From Phoronis australis (taxonomy: Eukaryota; Phoronida; Phoronidae): a stretch of DNA of 64,000 bases. Shown here piece by piece: positions 58,501 through 63,830 of this stretch; within the stretch, counting starts at the first letter, position 1; the number at the start of each line of letters is the position of its first letter. A program made the translations under genes and the position numbers. The DNA lies in contig NMRA01000251.1 in assembly GCA_002633005.1 (NCBI GenBank), positions 187,997 through 251,996 of the forward strand. The letters are read 5' to 3'. The notes below the pieces were generated by a model. That model saw only the letters and a list, made by a program, of their open reading frames with translations, was not told where the DNA came from and did not search any database.

Positions 58501-59022
58501 GAAGTAGTTACTGCTTGGAATTCGCCTACAGCATGTATGGGGCTGGAATCGGGAACCTAATTGTGGATCAGGTGGACGCCACAACGTTTGACGTCACGCA
58601 GTTGGACAAAATGTCTTCACAGCAGATGAGCTCAGGAGTGTGGAAAACGAAAGCCTTATCTGTCCAAGCAAACAGCGACTTTTACGTAAGTCAAACGATT
58701 CAGGTGAAGGCAAAGAGAATCCTTGAATAAAGGTCTTGACTATACATGTAACTACTGAATATTGCACATGTTTAGATCCACCTGTATCGTCTCGCATTTT
58801 ATGAGCTTGAATAAAATGGGAGCTCTTCATGAATGAAGAAAAACTAAGTTCTACAGAATCAAATAATTAAATTTTAGCATCGAGGGGTCACACTCTCGTG
58901 TTTTGTTTTTTGTCAAAACGTTGTTGTTCTTCCAGATTCGCCTAACTGGCACAAATAACGGGGACTCGAGAGGGGACATTGGTGTAGACAGTTTCAAGCT
59001 AAAGAACGTCGCCTGTTCTTAG
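19463..59022 (+). CDS. Secreted astacin metalloprotease with EGF, CUB and MAM modules (gap at 47127)
   Basis: Exons (starting from 1b): 22626-22757, 23464-23532, 24518-24604, 25497-25605, 29034-29172, 29830-29908, 31750-31941, 32741-32870, 33426-33548, 38554-38660, 41402-41514, 43479-43621, 44419-44535, 44884-44978, 46442-46559, 46996-47126 (cut by N), 48124-48250, 50265-50440, 50862-50946, 51174-51287, 54522-54622, 57352-57487, 58501-58685, 58936-59022. An alternative first exon is 19463-19570. Visible product is 628 residues before the gap and 336 after it. Order: signal peptide, propeptide, astacin domain with HETLHALGFVHEQSRDDR, EGF-like, CUB, EGF, MAM1 (incomplete), MAM2 (its start missing), EGF, MAM3. 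Tolloid and nematode NAS proteases share the astacin-EGF-CUB part, and meprins share MAM; this combination is unusual. The product is a secreted zinc endopeptidase, probably acting on matrix or growth-factor precursors; the substrate is inferred only. Confidence 0.85.
19571..22625. other. Region between alternative first exons 1a and 1b
   Basis: AT-rich with no further exon recognised. It contains the short tandem repeats at 21949-22018. Confidence 0.4.
21949..22018 (+). repeat. Degenerate tandem repeat of about 17 bp
   Basis: Four imperfect units built on ATGTGAAATTTTCC. Directly downstream (about 22050-22090) a 21-bp unit containing TTCTGACGT or TCCTGACGT occurs twice. Confidence 0.7.
22626..22757 (+). 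CDS. Astacin gene, first exon 1b (signal peptide B)
   Basis: ATG in a good context (GCGAAATGGCG) opens 44 residues with a hydrophobic core ICLVLAFLKLLSC, then a Glu/Arg-rich helix EELGRLNELENSKL. It ends in phase 0 at GTAAGA. It is the first exon closest to exon 2 and my preferred main start. Confidence 0.7.
23464..23532 (+). CDS. Astacin gene exon 2: propeptide
   Basis: Encodes 23 charged residues (IENRLKEEYEHNRQ...) that continue the helical propeptide. The acceptor is TTTCCAG and the donor GTGAGT; phase 0 at both ends, so it is removable without frameshift. Confidence 0.65.
24518..24604 (+). CDS. Astacin gene exon 3: propeptide with aspartate-switch candidate
   Basis: Encodes 29 residues ending in LNLLEEDDIDQWFEN. 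Astacin propeptides use an FxGD motif whose Asp caps the zinc. Here LEEDDI is the only candidate, lacking the Phe and Gly. Phase 0 at both ends. Confidence 0.65.
24797..24885 (+). repeat. Dispersed repeat family D, copy 2
   Basis: Shares AGGATACCAAATCC and TTTTAACAGATAC with 9570-9680 and the reverse strand of 33144-33183. A further short match (ACCCACCAA, near 24989) also occurs on the reverse strand near 33105. Confidence 0.6.
25497..25605 (+). CDS. Astacin gene exon 4: start of catalytic domain
   Basis: Encodes the propeptide-enzyme junction and then TKLWLSEKSAIPYVIDKKSW, matching the astacin opening 'W....iPY.I'. The donor is GTAAGT, phase 1. Confidence 0.85.
28281..28918. mobile_element. 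Penelope-like 3'-end relics in inverted arrangement
   Basis: Bases 28281-28351 and 28850-28918 are inverted copies of about 70 bp: each carries AAACATGTCAAGTCGACTT, or GAAACATGTC-type variants, and a TTGAATAAATGACACC stretch. The right arm reads like the 3' end of Penelope-like elements, with CTGATGA, a 5-bp stem and AAAAC. Material near 28360-28470, read on the minus strand, matches 46771-46890. No coding sequence remains. Assignment to Penelope rests on the ribozyme-like end and on established knowledge of that class. Confidence 0.6.
28850..28888 (+). ncRNA. Degenerate hammerhead-ribozyme-like core
   Basis: CTGATGA (28850-28856), stem strands GGTGT (28858-28862) and ACACC (28874-28878), then AAAAC (28879-28883) and GTC (28886-28888). 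The inverted partner reads ACACC-GAAAC-ATGTC on the minus strand, so the GAAAC core base changed to A only in this copy. Penelope-like elements are known to carry minimal type I hammerheads with tiny stem III. Stem I pairing is weak here, so activity is unlikely. Confidence 0.4.
29034..29172 (+). CDS. Astacin gene exon 5: catalytic domain
   Basis: Encodes VGETEQNNLASIIRGVLSKI, then EQATCLKFAEQ and YIVFTWGSG. This matches the astacin helix and 'TC.rF' cysteine and the following beta strand. Confidence 0.87.
29830..29908 (+). CDS. Astacin gene exon 6: catalytic domain, GCxSxVGR
   Basis: Encodes GCTSSVGRIG and then LYYSTGLSCFT. It equals the 'GC.S.vGr.gg.Q' block and the cysteine just before the zinc helix. 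It ends in phase 0. Confidence 0.9.
29974..30885. mobile_element. CGTA-rich inverted-repeat element in intron 6
   Basis: The left end (29974-30010) and the reverse complement of the right end (30849-30885) align: CGG-CGAAA, then TAATTACG-TCGTA. Between them many TTCGTA or CTCGTA strings on the left face TACGAGCG strings on the right. No transposase frame was found, so this looks like a non-autonomous DNA transposon of about 910 bp. The exact ends and target duplication were not resolved. Confidence 0.6.
31750..31941 (+). CDS. Astacin gene exon 7: zinc-binding active site and Met-turn
   Basis: Encodes HETLHALGFVHEQSRDDR, the full astacin HExxHxxGFxHExxRxDR signature. Zinc-ligand His codons are at 31765, 31777 and 31795, with catalytic Glu next to the first. 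The Met-turn at 31918-31935 reads SLMMYG where most astacins have SxMHYG: the Met and the ligand Tyr are kept but His is replaced by Met. Phase 0 at both ends. Confidence 0.95.
32741..32870 (+). CDS. Astacin gene exon 8: end of catalytic domain
   Basis: Encodes SFSANGKDTIELSSSPEL, then LSFYDEKYVNIRYNC. This is the standard 'FS.ng..Ti' start and 'D...in..Y.C' end of the astacin domain. Confidence 0.92.
33144..33183 (-). repeat. Dispersed repeat family D, copy 3
   Basis: On the minus strand it reads AAGGATATCAAACCCGGTTT then CTAATAACAGATA, the same core as 9570-9680 and 24797-24885. It lies in intron 8 of the astacin gene. Confidence 0.55.
33426..33548 (+). CDS. Astacin gene exon 9: EGF-like module 1
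   Basis: Encodes GCTNDCKNDGYKFKQ, then GTCVCKCPPLFEGTTCQ: six or more cysteines with the EGF C-terminal pattern, directly after the protease domain as in NAS proteases. It is a phase 1-1 module exon. Confidence 0.88.
33985..34886. mobile_element. Kolobok-type DNA transposon, non-autonomous, TTAA-flanked
   Basis: TTAA at 33981-33984 and 34887-34890 frame a 902-bp element. Its ends are imperfect inverted repeats of about 296 bp (33985-34280 and 34586-34886), starting AGGGAAACGCAAC on the left and AGCGAAGGCAATC on the right (minus strand). The inner part carries a transposase remnant. TTAA target sites and THAP-type transposases are features of the Kolobok superfamily. It lies in intron 9 of the astacin gene. 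Confidence 0.75.
34388..34627 (+). pseudogene. Zinc-knuckle fragment of a Kolobok-like transposase
   Basis: An open frame inside the TTAA element encodes FDKFIEDLSKVLELFRRCLV, then CGEGV and WECVAGHSEKCENYS. This is the 'LleLF..Cp.Cg ... C..GH' zinc motif found in these transposases. The left inverted repeat also holds ATGCCACACTGT (34248), encoding a possible THAP-like MPHCCCV start in another frame. No catalytic region remains. Confidence 0.55.
35312..36679 (+). pseudogene. Penelope-like reverse transcriptase and GIY-YIG frame, one internal stop
   Basis: Polymerase motifs seen are SFDVTALITSIP, the GCAMSSPVSPI block, the catalytic RYVDDTFVI, and LPFLDCLVS. A TGA at 36050-36052 follows KCCYPR; the same frame then continues to the stop at 36677-36679. 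The second part has VVYGVRCEY, SFIGET, RMSQHRR, an H-x-H spacing and SPSLNKRGG, a nearly complete GIY-YIG domain. The stop replaces a position where Trp is common in the family (inference), and the N-terminus is missing, so this copy is dead. Confidence 0.85.
36645..36674 (+). ncRNA. Hammerhead-ribozyme-like hairpin at the Penelope 3' end
   Basis: CTGA-A (36645-36649), stem GTCCGC (36650-36655), loop GAGAT, stem GCGGAC (36661-36666), then GCAAC and GTC (36672-36674). The layout copies the hammerhead CUGANGA-stem II-GAAAC-GUC, but two bases of the first box are missing and GAAAC reads GCAAC. Stem I pairing is not evident. It overlaps the last codons of the reading frame. Confidence 0.4.
36681..38332. 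other. Remainder of intron 9, nothing recognised
   Basis: AT-rich sequence with short unrecognised frames on both strands (for example 37400-37648 minus). No exon or repeat with a second copy in the window was seen. Confidence 0.4.
38333..38382. repeat. Palindromic AGGACCT repeat, copy 1
   Basis: Contains TTTTAGCAACGCTAGGACCT and a second CGCTAGGACCTAG. Its reverse complement matches 61168-61210, which carries AGGTCCTAGCGTTGCTAAA. Probably the ends of a small inverted-repeat transposon family. Confidence 0.6.
38554..38660 (+). CDS. Astacin gene exon 10: CUB domain, first part
   Basis: Encodes CGGIVPLSNVGDTTLVS, then KCVWLVE, giving the 'CGG.i' opening and 'C.W.i' strand of CUB domains. Phase 1 in, 0 out. 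Confidence 0.87.
38661..41401. other. Intron 10 of the astacin gene
   Basis: Apart from a CCTCGAC-rich stretch near 40413-40550 and a GGTCGAGGGG stretch near 41232-41270, nothing was recognised. Confidence 0.4.
40413..40550. repeat. CCTCGAC-rich low-complexity stretch
   Basis: At least ten degenerate CTCGACCC/CTCGACTC units. The complementary GTCGAGGGG occurs twice at 41232-41270, so transcripts could fold on themselves over about 800 bp. Confidence 0.6.
41402..41514 (+). CDS. Astacin gene exon 11: CUB domain, middle
   Basis: Encodes APAGKYVRLHWNSNSLG, then CDKHYLEMRY, matching the 'AP.G..V.L ... C..dyleir' core of CUB domains. The donor is GTAAGT. Confidence 0.87.
41520..41643 (+). repeat. 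Tandem duplication of a ~62-bp unit after the exon 11 donor
   Basis: Units 41520-41580 and 41581-41643 share TGCATGTTAAACG and ATAAAATATG at equal spacing. Confidence 0.75.
42304..42392 (+). repeat. Three tandem ~30-bp units
   Basis: Imperfect units each contain a CTGCT(G/C) or GCTGTTC start and TTTGTTGA(C/T)A, in intron 11 of the astacin gene. Confidence 0.7.
43479..43621 (+). CDS. Astacin gene exon 12: CUB domain, end
   Basis: Encodes ICGSNVPEDM, NWIMLIYYEAS and SGGFSTTL: the 'CG...p', 'i.Y.s' and 'GF...y' ends of a CUB domain. The donor GTAAAA is weak. Confidence 0.85.
44419..44535 (+). CDS. Astacin gene exon 13: EGF module 2
   Basis: Encodes DPCLSNPCYGLSTCVYN, then THTCVCTSEYSGADCSQ: six cysteines with classic EGF spacing and phase 1-1 boundaries. 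Confidence 0.92.
44884..44978 (+). CDS. Astacin gene exon 14: MAM1, first part
   Basis: Encodes FDASASESFERGMELFQQD, then DDDLDWTRIKG, the 'fE.g...w.qd..dd.dW.r' opening of MAM domains. Phase 1 in, 0 out. Confidence 0.88.
44979..46441. other. Intron 14 of the astacin gene
   Basis: No exon or repeat with a second copy in the window was recognised in these 1.46 kb. Confidence 0.4.
46442..46559 (+). CDS. Astacin gene exon 15: MAM1, second part
   Basis: Encodes SPETGPSAASKGDYYVYVE, then ASGKKARLRSIQF, the 'TGPs.d.. G.Y.yvE' and 'g..ArL.S' strands of MAM. The donor GTGAGT at 46560 was chosen over the earlier GTGACG, because only it restores the phase of exon 16. Confidence 0.85.
46771..46947. 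mobile_element. Penelope-like 3'-end relic with a long hairpin
   Basis: The string CACACCACAGGTTG, then TGTT-GTCT and GACTG-TCTGTGC, matches the minus strand of 28360-28460. Bases 46898-46947 form a near-perfect inverted repeat: CGTTGTTTTGAT at one end, ATCAAAACAACG at the other. It ends about 50 bp before exon 16. Confidence 0.5.
46996..47126 (+). CDS. Astacin gene exon 16: MAM1, third part, cut by the assembly N
   Basis: Encodes RCWSFDYSMYGSNMGTVDV, then SLWTKSGDQGN, matching 'C..F.Y.MyG...g.l.v ... lw...GdqG'. The N at 47127 follows in frame. After it the reading no longer resembles a MAM, so the exon's last 15 or so codons and its donor are lost. Confidence 0.85.
47127..47127. other. Single N hiding a missing stretch of coding sequence
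   Basis: Upstream is mid-exon MAM1; downstream is intron-like DNA, then the middle of MAM2 at 48124. By comparison with MAM2 and MAM3, the end of exon 16, the exon closing MAM1 (phase 0 to 1) and the exon opening MAM2 (phase 1 to 0) are missing. Confidence 0.75.
47345..47506 (+). repeat. Dispersed repeat E, copy 1
   Basis: Shares GTAGAAAACG-GAC, then CACAATTCA, AGCTCTGAAC and CCCGT, and GGCTGAGTGCG-GCAAGG with 48455-48598, in the same order. Confidence 0.7.
48124..48250 (+). CDS. Astacin gene exon 17: MAM2, second part
   Basis: Encodes FSTPSGLTGPTHASKNQ, then CILYVESSSLPADS. It aligns with exons 15 and 22 (TGP ... YVE). It begins in phase 0, as those exons do, which shows an upstream MAM2 opening exon must exist. 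Confidence 0.85.
48455..48598 (+). repeat. Dispersed repeat E, copy 2
   Basis: Second copy of the repeat at 47345-47506, about 1.1 kb away and on the other side of exon 17. Confidence 0.7.
49797..49934. repeat. Hairpin repeat H, copies 2 and 3
   Basis: Two units (49797-49869, 49876-49934) each run from GCAGCAC to CCCCCTA-GGTGC and a closing GCCCATG. Both resemble the unit at 16034-16101. The outer ends are inverted repeats. Confidence 0.65.
50265..50440 (+). CDS. Astacin gene exon 18: MAM2, third part
   Basis: Encodes HCVRFSYHMYGIYMGSLSL, then TITGDQGEEWHRFKQTI, a textbook MAM core. It shows what the truncated exon 16 should look like beyond GDQG. Phase 1 in, 0 out. Confidence 0.92.
50862..50946 (+). 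CDS. Astacin gene exon 19: MAM2, end
   Basis: Encodes VRIKALFSHYTSDFAIDIF, then TGACVE, the 'diAiDdi....gaC' close of a MAM domain. The second Asp of the usual D-D pair is absent. Confidence 0.85.
51174..51287 (+). CDS. Astacin gene exon 20: EGF module 3
   Basis: Encodes PCDSVPCKHVPEGHCTND, then VCACPPGFAGNCDY. Six cysteines in EGF order; phase 1-1. Confidence 0.9.
   Translation, partial: SPATVSPANTFRKDTVQTMGPMLCAHVHLDSLEIATI
51288..54521. other. 3.2-kb intron 20 of the astacin gene
   Basis: Holds the repeat copy at 53062-53133 and, near 54390-54440, two YY1-like strings (AATATGGCG, AAATGGCGG on the minus strand). No exon was recognised. Confidence 0.4.
53062..53133 (+). repeat. Dispersed repeat F, copy 1
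   Basis: Shares CCCAACTTG-TGT, an AAGTT stretch, then TCAACGG and AACGCCGTAATGT with 62181-62258, in the same order and spacing. Both copies could be read as related peptides containing RRNV, but neither is a long frame. Confidence 0.7.
54522..54622 (+). CDS. Astacin gene exon 21: MAM3, first part
   Basis: Encodes DLSGMASGSFIEATFEEGAN, then TLGFFQKGSTFIRR, a divergent MAM opening with the fE.g pattern. Phase 1 in, 0 out, as in exon 14. Confidence 0.78.
55227..56877. mobile_element. TTAA-flanked inverted-repeat element (Kolobok-like, degenerate)
   Basis: TTAA at 55223-55226 is followed by AGGAGTATGCCACCC. On the minus strand, TTAA at 56878-56881 is followed by AAGAGAATGCCACCC. The short inverted ends plus TTAA suggest a Kolobok- or piggyBac-type insertion of 1651 bp in intron 21. 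No transposase was recognised inside. Confidence 0.55.
57352..57487 (+). CDS. Astacin gene exon 22: MAM3, second part
   Basis: Encodes TGSTASGQTGPDGAHLGDYY, then MYLEASFNTNS, the 'TGP ... G.Y.y.E' strands of MAM. Phase 0 in, 1 out. Confidence 0.88.
58501..58685 (+). CDS. Astacin gene exon 23: MAM3, third part
   Basis: Encodes YCLEFAYSMYGAGIGNLIV, then SSGVWKTKALSVQANSDFY. It aligns with exons 16 and 18 (F.YsMYG). Phase 1 in, 0 out. Confidence 0.9.
58936..59022 (+). CDS. Astacin gene exon 24: MAM3 end and stop
   Basis: Encodes IRLTGTNNGDSRGDIGVDSF, then KLKNVACS and TAG at 59020-59022. The protein ends on the final MAM cysteine with no membrane anchor, so it should be secreted rather than membrane-bound like meprin. 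Confidence 0.92.
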   Translation: MRLTGTNNGDSRGDIGVDSFKLKNVACS

Positions 59023-61079
59023 AGAAACACATCTTGGTGAGTTCTGTCGTGAATAGGCTCTAATTAGGACACGTGCTTTTAGATTTGTTTGATAACATCA
59101 AGTTGCGTCATAAATTATAGACAATAGATTCGCAAACCGACATTTTCTTGCGTACTTTCCTTCAGGAGACGCCACTTTTCTAAATTACCAATTTCAGTTT
59201 TCGGTTATTGTATTGTGATGGGAAATTCTCTCATCTATTTTACTGTCCAGTACAACGTAAAAATAAGCTCAGCATTGAAACTCTGTTTAAAGTCTTCCAA
59301 TAATAGAGAATTTTGTCACCCGACCACGCAACAGCCGACCATGATTAGTACGTACGTACTTGCCCGAAGTAAAACTTGCTAAGTTTGCCAGGTGTCGCTA
59401 GTGAATAATTACGCCACGGTTTATGCGTAAGATCGCAGAATTTGTCCACTGAAAATATACGGAGTTGGCGGTCCATGGTTGCTTAACAGGGACTTTCCAA
59501 CTTGTCTAAAGGACGTAAATGAAAATAAAGGTTGTTGCCTTTTCAGCAACCGACCGCAAAGTATATGAACGACTGGAATCATTTGATATACGAATTGACA
59601 ATCAAATAATGTTTCATATGTCATAATGAAACCACGGGAATTTTATTTGCATGAAGGCCTGGAGAAAGAGTGGAAAATAACAATGCAATGTATTTGAGAA
59701 CTAGGGGAGACGGAGAGGTGTAGAAACGATGTAAGGCCACTTACGTTCGTTTAATTTTATTTATTATATAATAGTACTTTAGTCACAGCGAAATGGAGAT
59801 AAGTTCATTAGCATTCCCTTAACAACAAACGAAGAAAATAAATCTGAAACTAAATGAGGTAATCCAGATCCTCTGAAAGATACTATTGTTTGACCATATG
59901 TAGAAAAAATACAGGTAAATAAATCAACAGTAATGATCCATTATTGCTGATTTGTCTACTTTTATATATACATGTACTTAACAGCAAACACATGGGTACG
60001 CTTAATGCTACTCATTGTTAAATTAAACGTGTGATGTTGACAATTGTGGTGATGAAAATCAGCTCTTTAAATTAGAGAACCACAGTAGATTCTAGAGAGT
60101 TTCGGCTTAACTGTAAACCCAAACACGAACGTGTGAATTACCACATGTCACAAGATTAAAAAATGTATGCTCTAGAACCAGTTGTTTCTCAAATTTTTAT
60201 ATGGGCTCCGCATACATTCCGTTACCAAGTAGCACCGTAAGACTGGTCAAACGAGCATGGGATTAATCGTTTATTCTCTAAGTTATCTGCCAATCCAGGA
60301 CCAGGCAACGATTTGTCACTCCAAACAAATATTTATGTGCATCAGTTTACCAGCGAGTGCTGAAAAAACGTGGGGAATGAATTCCTTCCTACCCACTTTT
60401 AGGAGCGGGTCAGAGACGTATTGAACAGTCCGATCCCACTTCAACCCCAGCCATTTTTTCAATGCTGTACTGTAGACACATTTGGACGTGTTTCTCCCAT
60501 CTGCAGCTCTGCGTCTTTAAAAATAAATAAACGCATTGACTGGTAACAGTCCGAAAGGTGACGCTTGTAAAGACAACTATGACATGGTCCGCTTCAGGTG
60601 TCGCCCAGGGCTATCTGATGAAAAGAAGGCCTATCATAAGCAAAACGGCCGAGTCCAGGATTGTTAAATAATCAATCTTTTGCTCACTTCCTGTATGTAA
60701 ACTACGGTGATAGCAACAACGGCACAACTACGATGCGTTTGGACATGTTCTCATGTTATTCAAAATAGCTTCTCCATTGAGATGCATGCCTTACTGTGAT
60801 GCCGCAAGGCTGGATTACTCAGGTCGGTTCATAAGTGTACCTAAACAAGTTATGAAAATGTCAGTATTCACACTTTTAGTGAAACTATATTGTGAAGAAT
60901 TCATTAACGTCCTTTTTGCCTATTTGCTGTTGAATTTTTCATGGTTAGCGAGCTGTGGGATATTCACTTTTCTCGCTGTGTGTCCGCTGGAAATACATTG
61001 TATAAGAATACATGTGCATGACTACGTTCTCTGCTTCAAGTGGTTGTATCATTCTGCTGGAAACCTGCCTTCCGTTCAA
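59023..61079. other. 3' flank of the astacin gene
   Basis: No gene recognised. Possible polyadenylation signals AATAAA lie near 59524 and 59836. The 109-residue frame at 60753-61082 has hydrophobic stretches but no family similarity or splice context. Confidence 0.4.
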
Positions 61080-61216
61080 TAACGCAAGGACCTCGCTTAA
61101 AAGCAAGACTTCGCGAGATTACGTGAGACATTGCCGTGTATTTTTAATGAGAGCACGTGACGTTGACTAGATTTTAGTTAGGACCTTGCGTAGGTCCTAG
61201 CGTTGCTAAACGCACA
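61080..61216. repeat. Palindromic AGGACCT repeat, copy 2
   Basis: Left end ACGCAAGGACCTCGC (61082) faces right end AGGACCTTGCG and TAGGTCCTAGCG (61179-61204). The right part is the reverse complement of 38333-38382. Confidence 0.6.
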
Positions 61217-62180
61217 CCTGGTGTGCAACAATCCACAGTACATGTAAATACATGTATCCTAAATTCTATTGCAGATATACCACAAAATTTCATCTGTTTC
61301 TAGGCCAATAGACATCCATAATGCCGATATACCACGTGCACGGTATGATATGTATTTTGGTAAATTTTGCAGAAATGAGAAGCCGGTGTAAGACAACAGT
61401 TCCTGGACGAATCCAACAAGCCTGGGTCGTTTTCTGGACACTTGCATTAACGTAGATAGTGTTGTGATTTTTAATTGATGTTGTCATGAAATTATAAATA
61501 AGTAACATCTTGGCACGATCTGGATACTAGTTTTTCTTCAATAGCAAAGGCATCCATCACCTAATCACTCTATGCATCATTTCAAGGACTTTGCTTTGAA
61601 TGCTCGACGTTTGGGATCATGCGTACTCGCAATCACGGCTGGTATATTTACATGAGTTACCGTGGCAACCTTGTTTGCATTAAAAGTTCCGCTTTATGAC
61701 ATACCGCGAATATCTATTTGTCTTAGCATTTGATTTACGTAAACATGCCGGCGTTCTTCTGTTCATTGACTTTACCAGACGTAGACGGTTGTGAGCTCCT
61801 GTGTTAACTGCAGAGCACAGCCTTTTGTCTGGTATGACAACTGGCAGGCCAATTGTCTACCAGGCTTATTACAGACCACATAAGAATGCCATCAAACCCA
61901 GAGCGAATTGGTACATTCGGAAAGAAAAGATTGTCGTAACCTCGGTTGCAGTTGGACGAGTTTGGCGATTCAAAAACTAAACATGATCAGCATTTGACGA
62001 GAAATTCATCAGTGCTACTGGTTTTTGTTCAAAAACGTTATAAGTTAATTATTTAACAGCACAGCCCAGCCAGGCTAGATACGGTCTTATTGGAGATTAG
62101 AGCTATTATCGAACAAAGGAAAGCTGGCCCTCCCGTCATAAATGCCAGACTGGAGTTAATCTGTCGTGTAAGATATTGGC

Positions 62181-62258
62181 TAGAGGGATCATCTTCCCAA
62201 CTTGGTGTTGGGCTATAGAATCGAAAAAGTTGGCATCAACGGGAAAACGCCGTAATGT
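62181..62258 (+). repeat. Dispersed repeat F, copy 2
   Basis: Second copy of the unit at 53062-53133, sharing CCCAACTTG and AACGCCGTAATGT. Confidence 0.7.
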
Positions 62259-62861
62259 GTATTGTAGTAACCACGGTATACGCAACTTGATACTGGTAGA
62301 CAAGCTATCTCCAAGTTTGCGTACACAAGTTGCTCCGGCAACAGTTTTTGGATATTCAAAACCATTCTACTTGTTATGGTATATCTTTGATAAAGCAACG
62401 ACGATTTGAATTAGTTTATCTAAATTTTACGACAGTTCACAAGTCTACAGGTGCCTGGTGGGCCCAGCTTAGTCTAATGTTGCAGTCATAAAATAACTGG
62501 TTCAATGGAAACGTTACATTCAAGCTTTGCAACTCTCCGACGTTTATCAGAAGGGTCACTAAAAATACCTGCACCATGGCTTCTAACATGACCTCAGTCT
62601 AGACTAAACTTAGTTATCTTGACAATCAAAATACCTAAATACGTACACGTTTGTAGTAAAACCCAGTTTGCCTTAGAAAACAGGTTCGTTTCGCATACCC
62701 TGTGTGTACTTACTTACTTCTAACATAAATGCCTTCAACCCGAAATTGCTGACTTTGTTTGCCAAAATACCTGGTTACCATGGCAGCAGTTCATACATGC
62801 ATTTCAACCAGACAACACCACAGAGTTTCGTATAGGCGGCCACTATTACACACAGGCTCGA

Positions 62862-62980
62862 ACGCACACGCACATACACACCCACCCCACACCACACACA
62901 CACACACGCACACACACACGCATACACACACACGCACACACATATACGCATACACTCATACTATATACTGTGTATATATA
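62862..62980. repeat. CA microsatellite, interrupted
   Basis: ACAC runs broken by G and T bases, passing into a TATATA stretch. Confidence 0.95.
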
Positions 62981-63350
62981 TATGTTTGTATAAATAACGT
63001 ATATACATAAATATTTAGGCCAGTGGTATTTGAAAAGTATGTACAAAACCTCACCAAAACTAGCTGCAGCAATATACAGAGCTGTGCTTATTTAATTTCA
63101 ACACTCTGGACCTCCGACCGTTTCTGTTAAAAACGTTTATTCGCTAAAAATAATAATTTTACAAATTAATTAATAACTACGTAGGTTATATTTCTCACAT
63201 CACGAAAATCATATGTTGAGACCCAAACCGGTCACGATTGGGCGACTCGACCAGTTTTCCTACCTCAGGATTTGCCGGGTCAGATCAGAGACCTCATGCT
63301 GATGCTGTTGTGGTTAATTTAATTGCCTCAAGCTGCTGATGCAATTGTTC

Positions 63351-63830
63351 TTAGATAATCAGACCCACCATAAACACACTGAGGGCGACGATTTTATGAA
63401 TTTTTTCCAATAAGCATACTTCAACGTTCATGAGAAGTAGACGTTGTTTGGTTTTGGAATTTTTAAAATCGGAAAAGAAATGAGACTTTAGCCTGTGTGA
63501 ATTTAAACCGAAAGTTGCCCAGAGCTCACACGTAGTCCAGCCAGTATTAGGTGCCTCATTAACACTGTGGGGTGTGCAACGTAATGGGCCGATTACCAAA
63601 CTAGCTTGGAGCGTTGGATTTTGAGGTAGGCCAAGTGTCATCGTACAATTCTTGGCATGCAGGACATCAGACATATTCTCTTTATCCCGATTTTTTAAAA
63701 GGAAATTTGAAAGATTATTCCATACTGCTTGTTCAAAAACAGGACAATAGCACTTAAAGTGGATTTCAATTTCCATCTCTATAGATTGTACATTTGGTTT
63801 TCCGGTTCTAGCATGACAATGTCACCAAAC
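63351..63830 (-). pseudogene. Remnant of a LINE-type reverse transcriptase C-terminus
   Basis: The minus strand is open from about 63830 down to 63351. It encodes IEMEIEIHFKCYCPVFEQ, like the zf-RVT signature 'vEdE.HFl..CP.y' that ends many non-LTR retrotransposon polymerases. It is followed by a Leu/Asn-rich helix and a closing hydrophobic helix. The catalytic part is not seen in this window. It could be a chance resemblance. Confidence 0.4.

Noticed and set aside
60753-61082. 109-residue hydrophobic open frame downstream of the astacin gene
   Set aside because: No family similarity, no good start context, and no partner exons were found.
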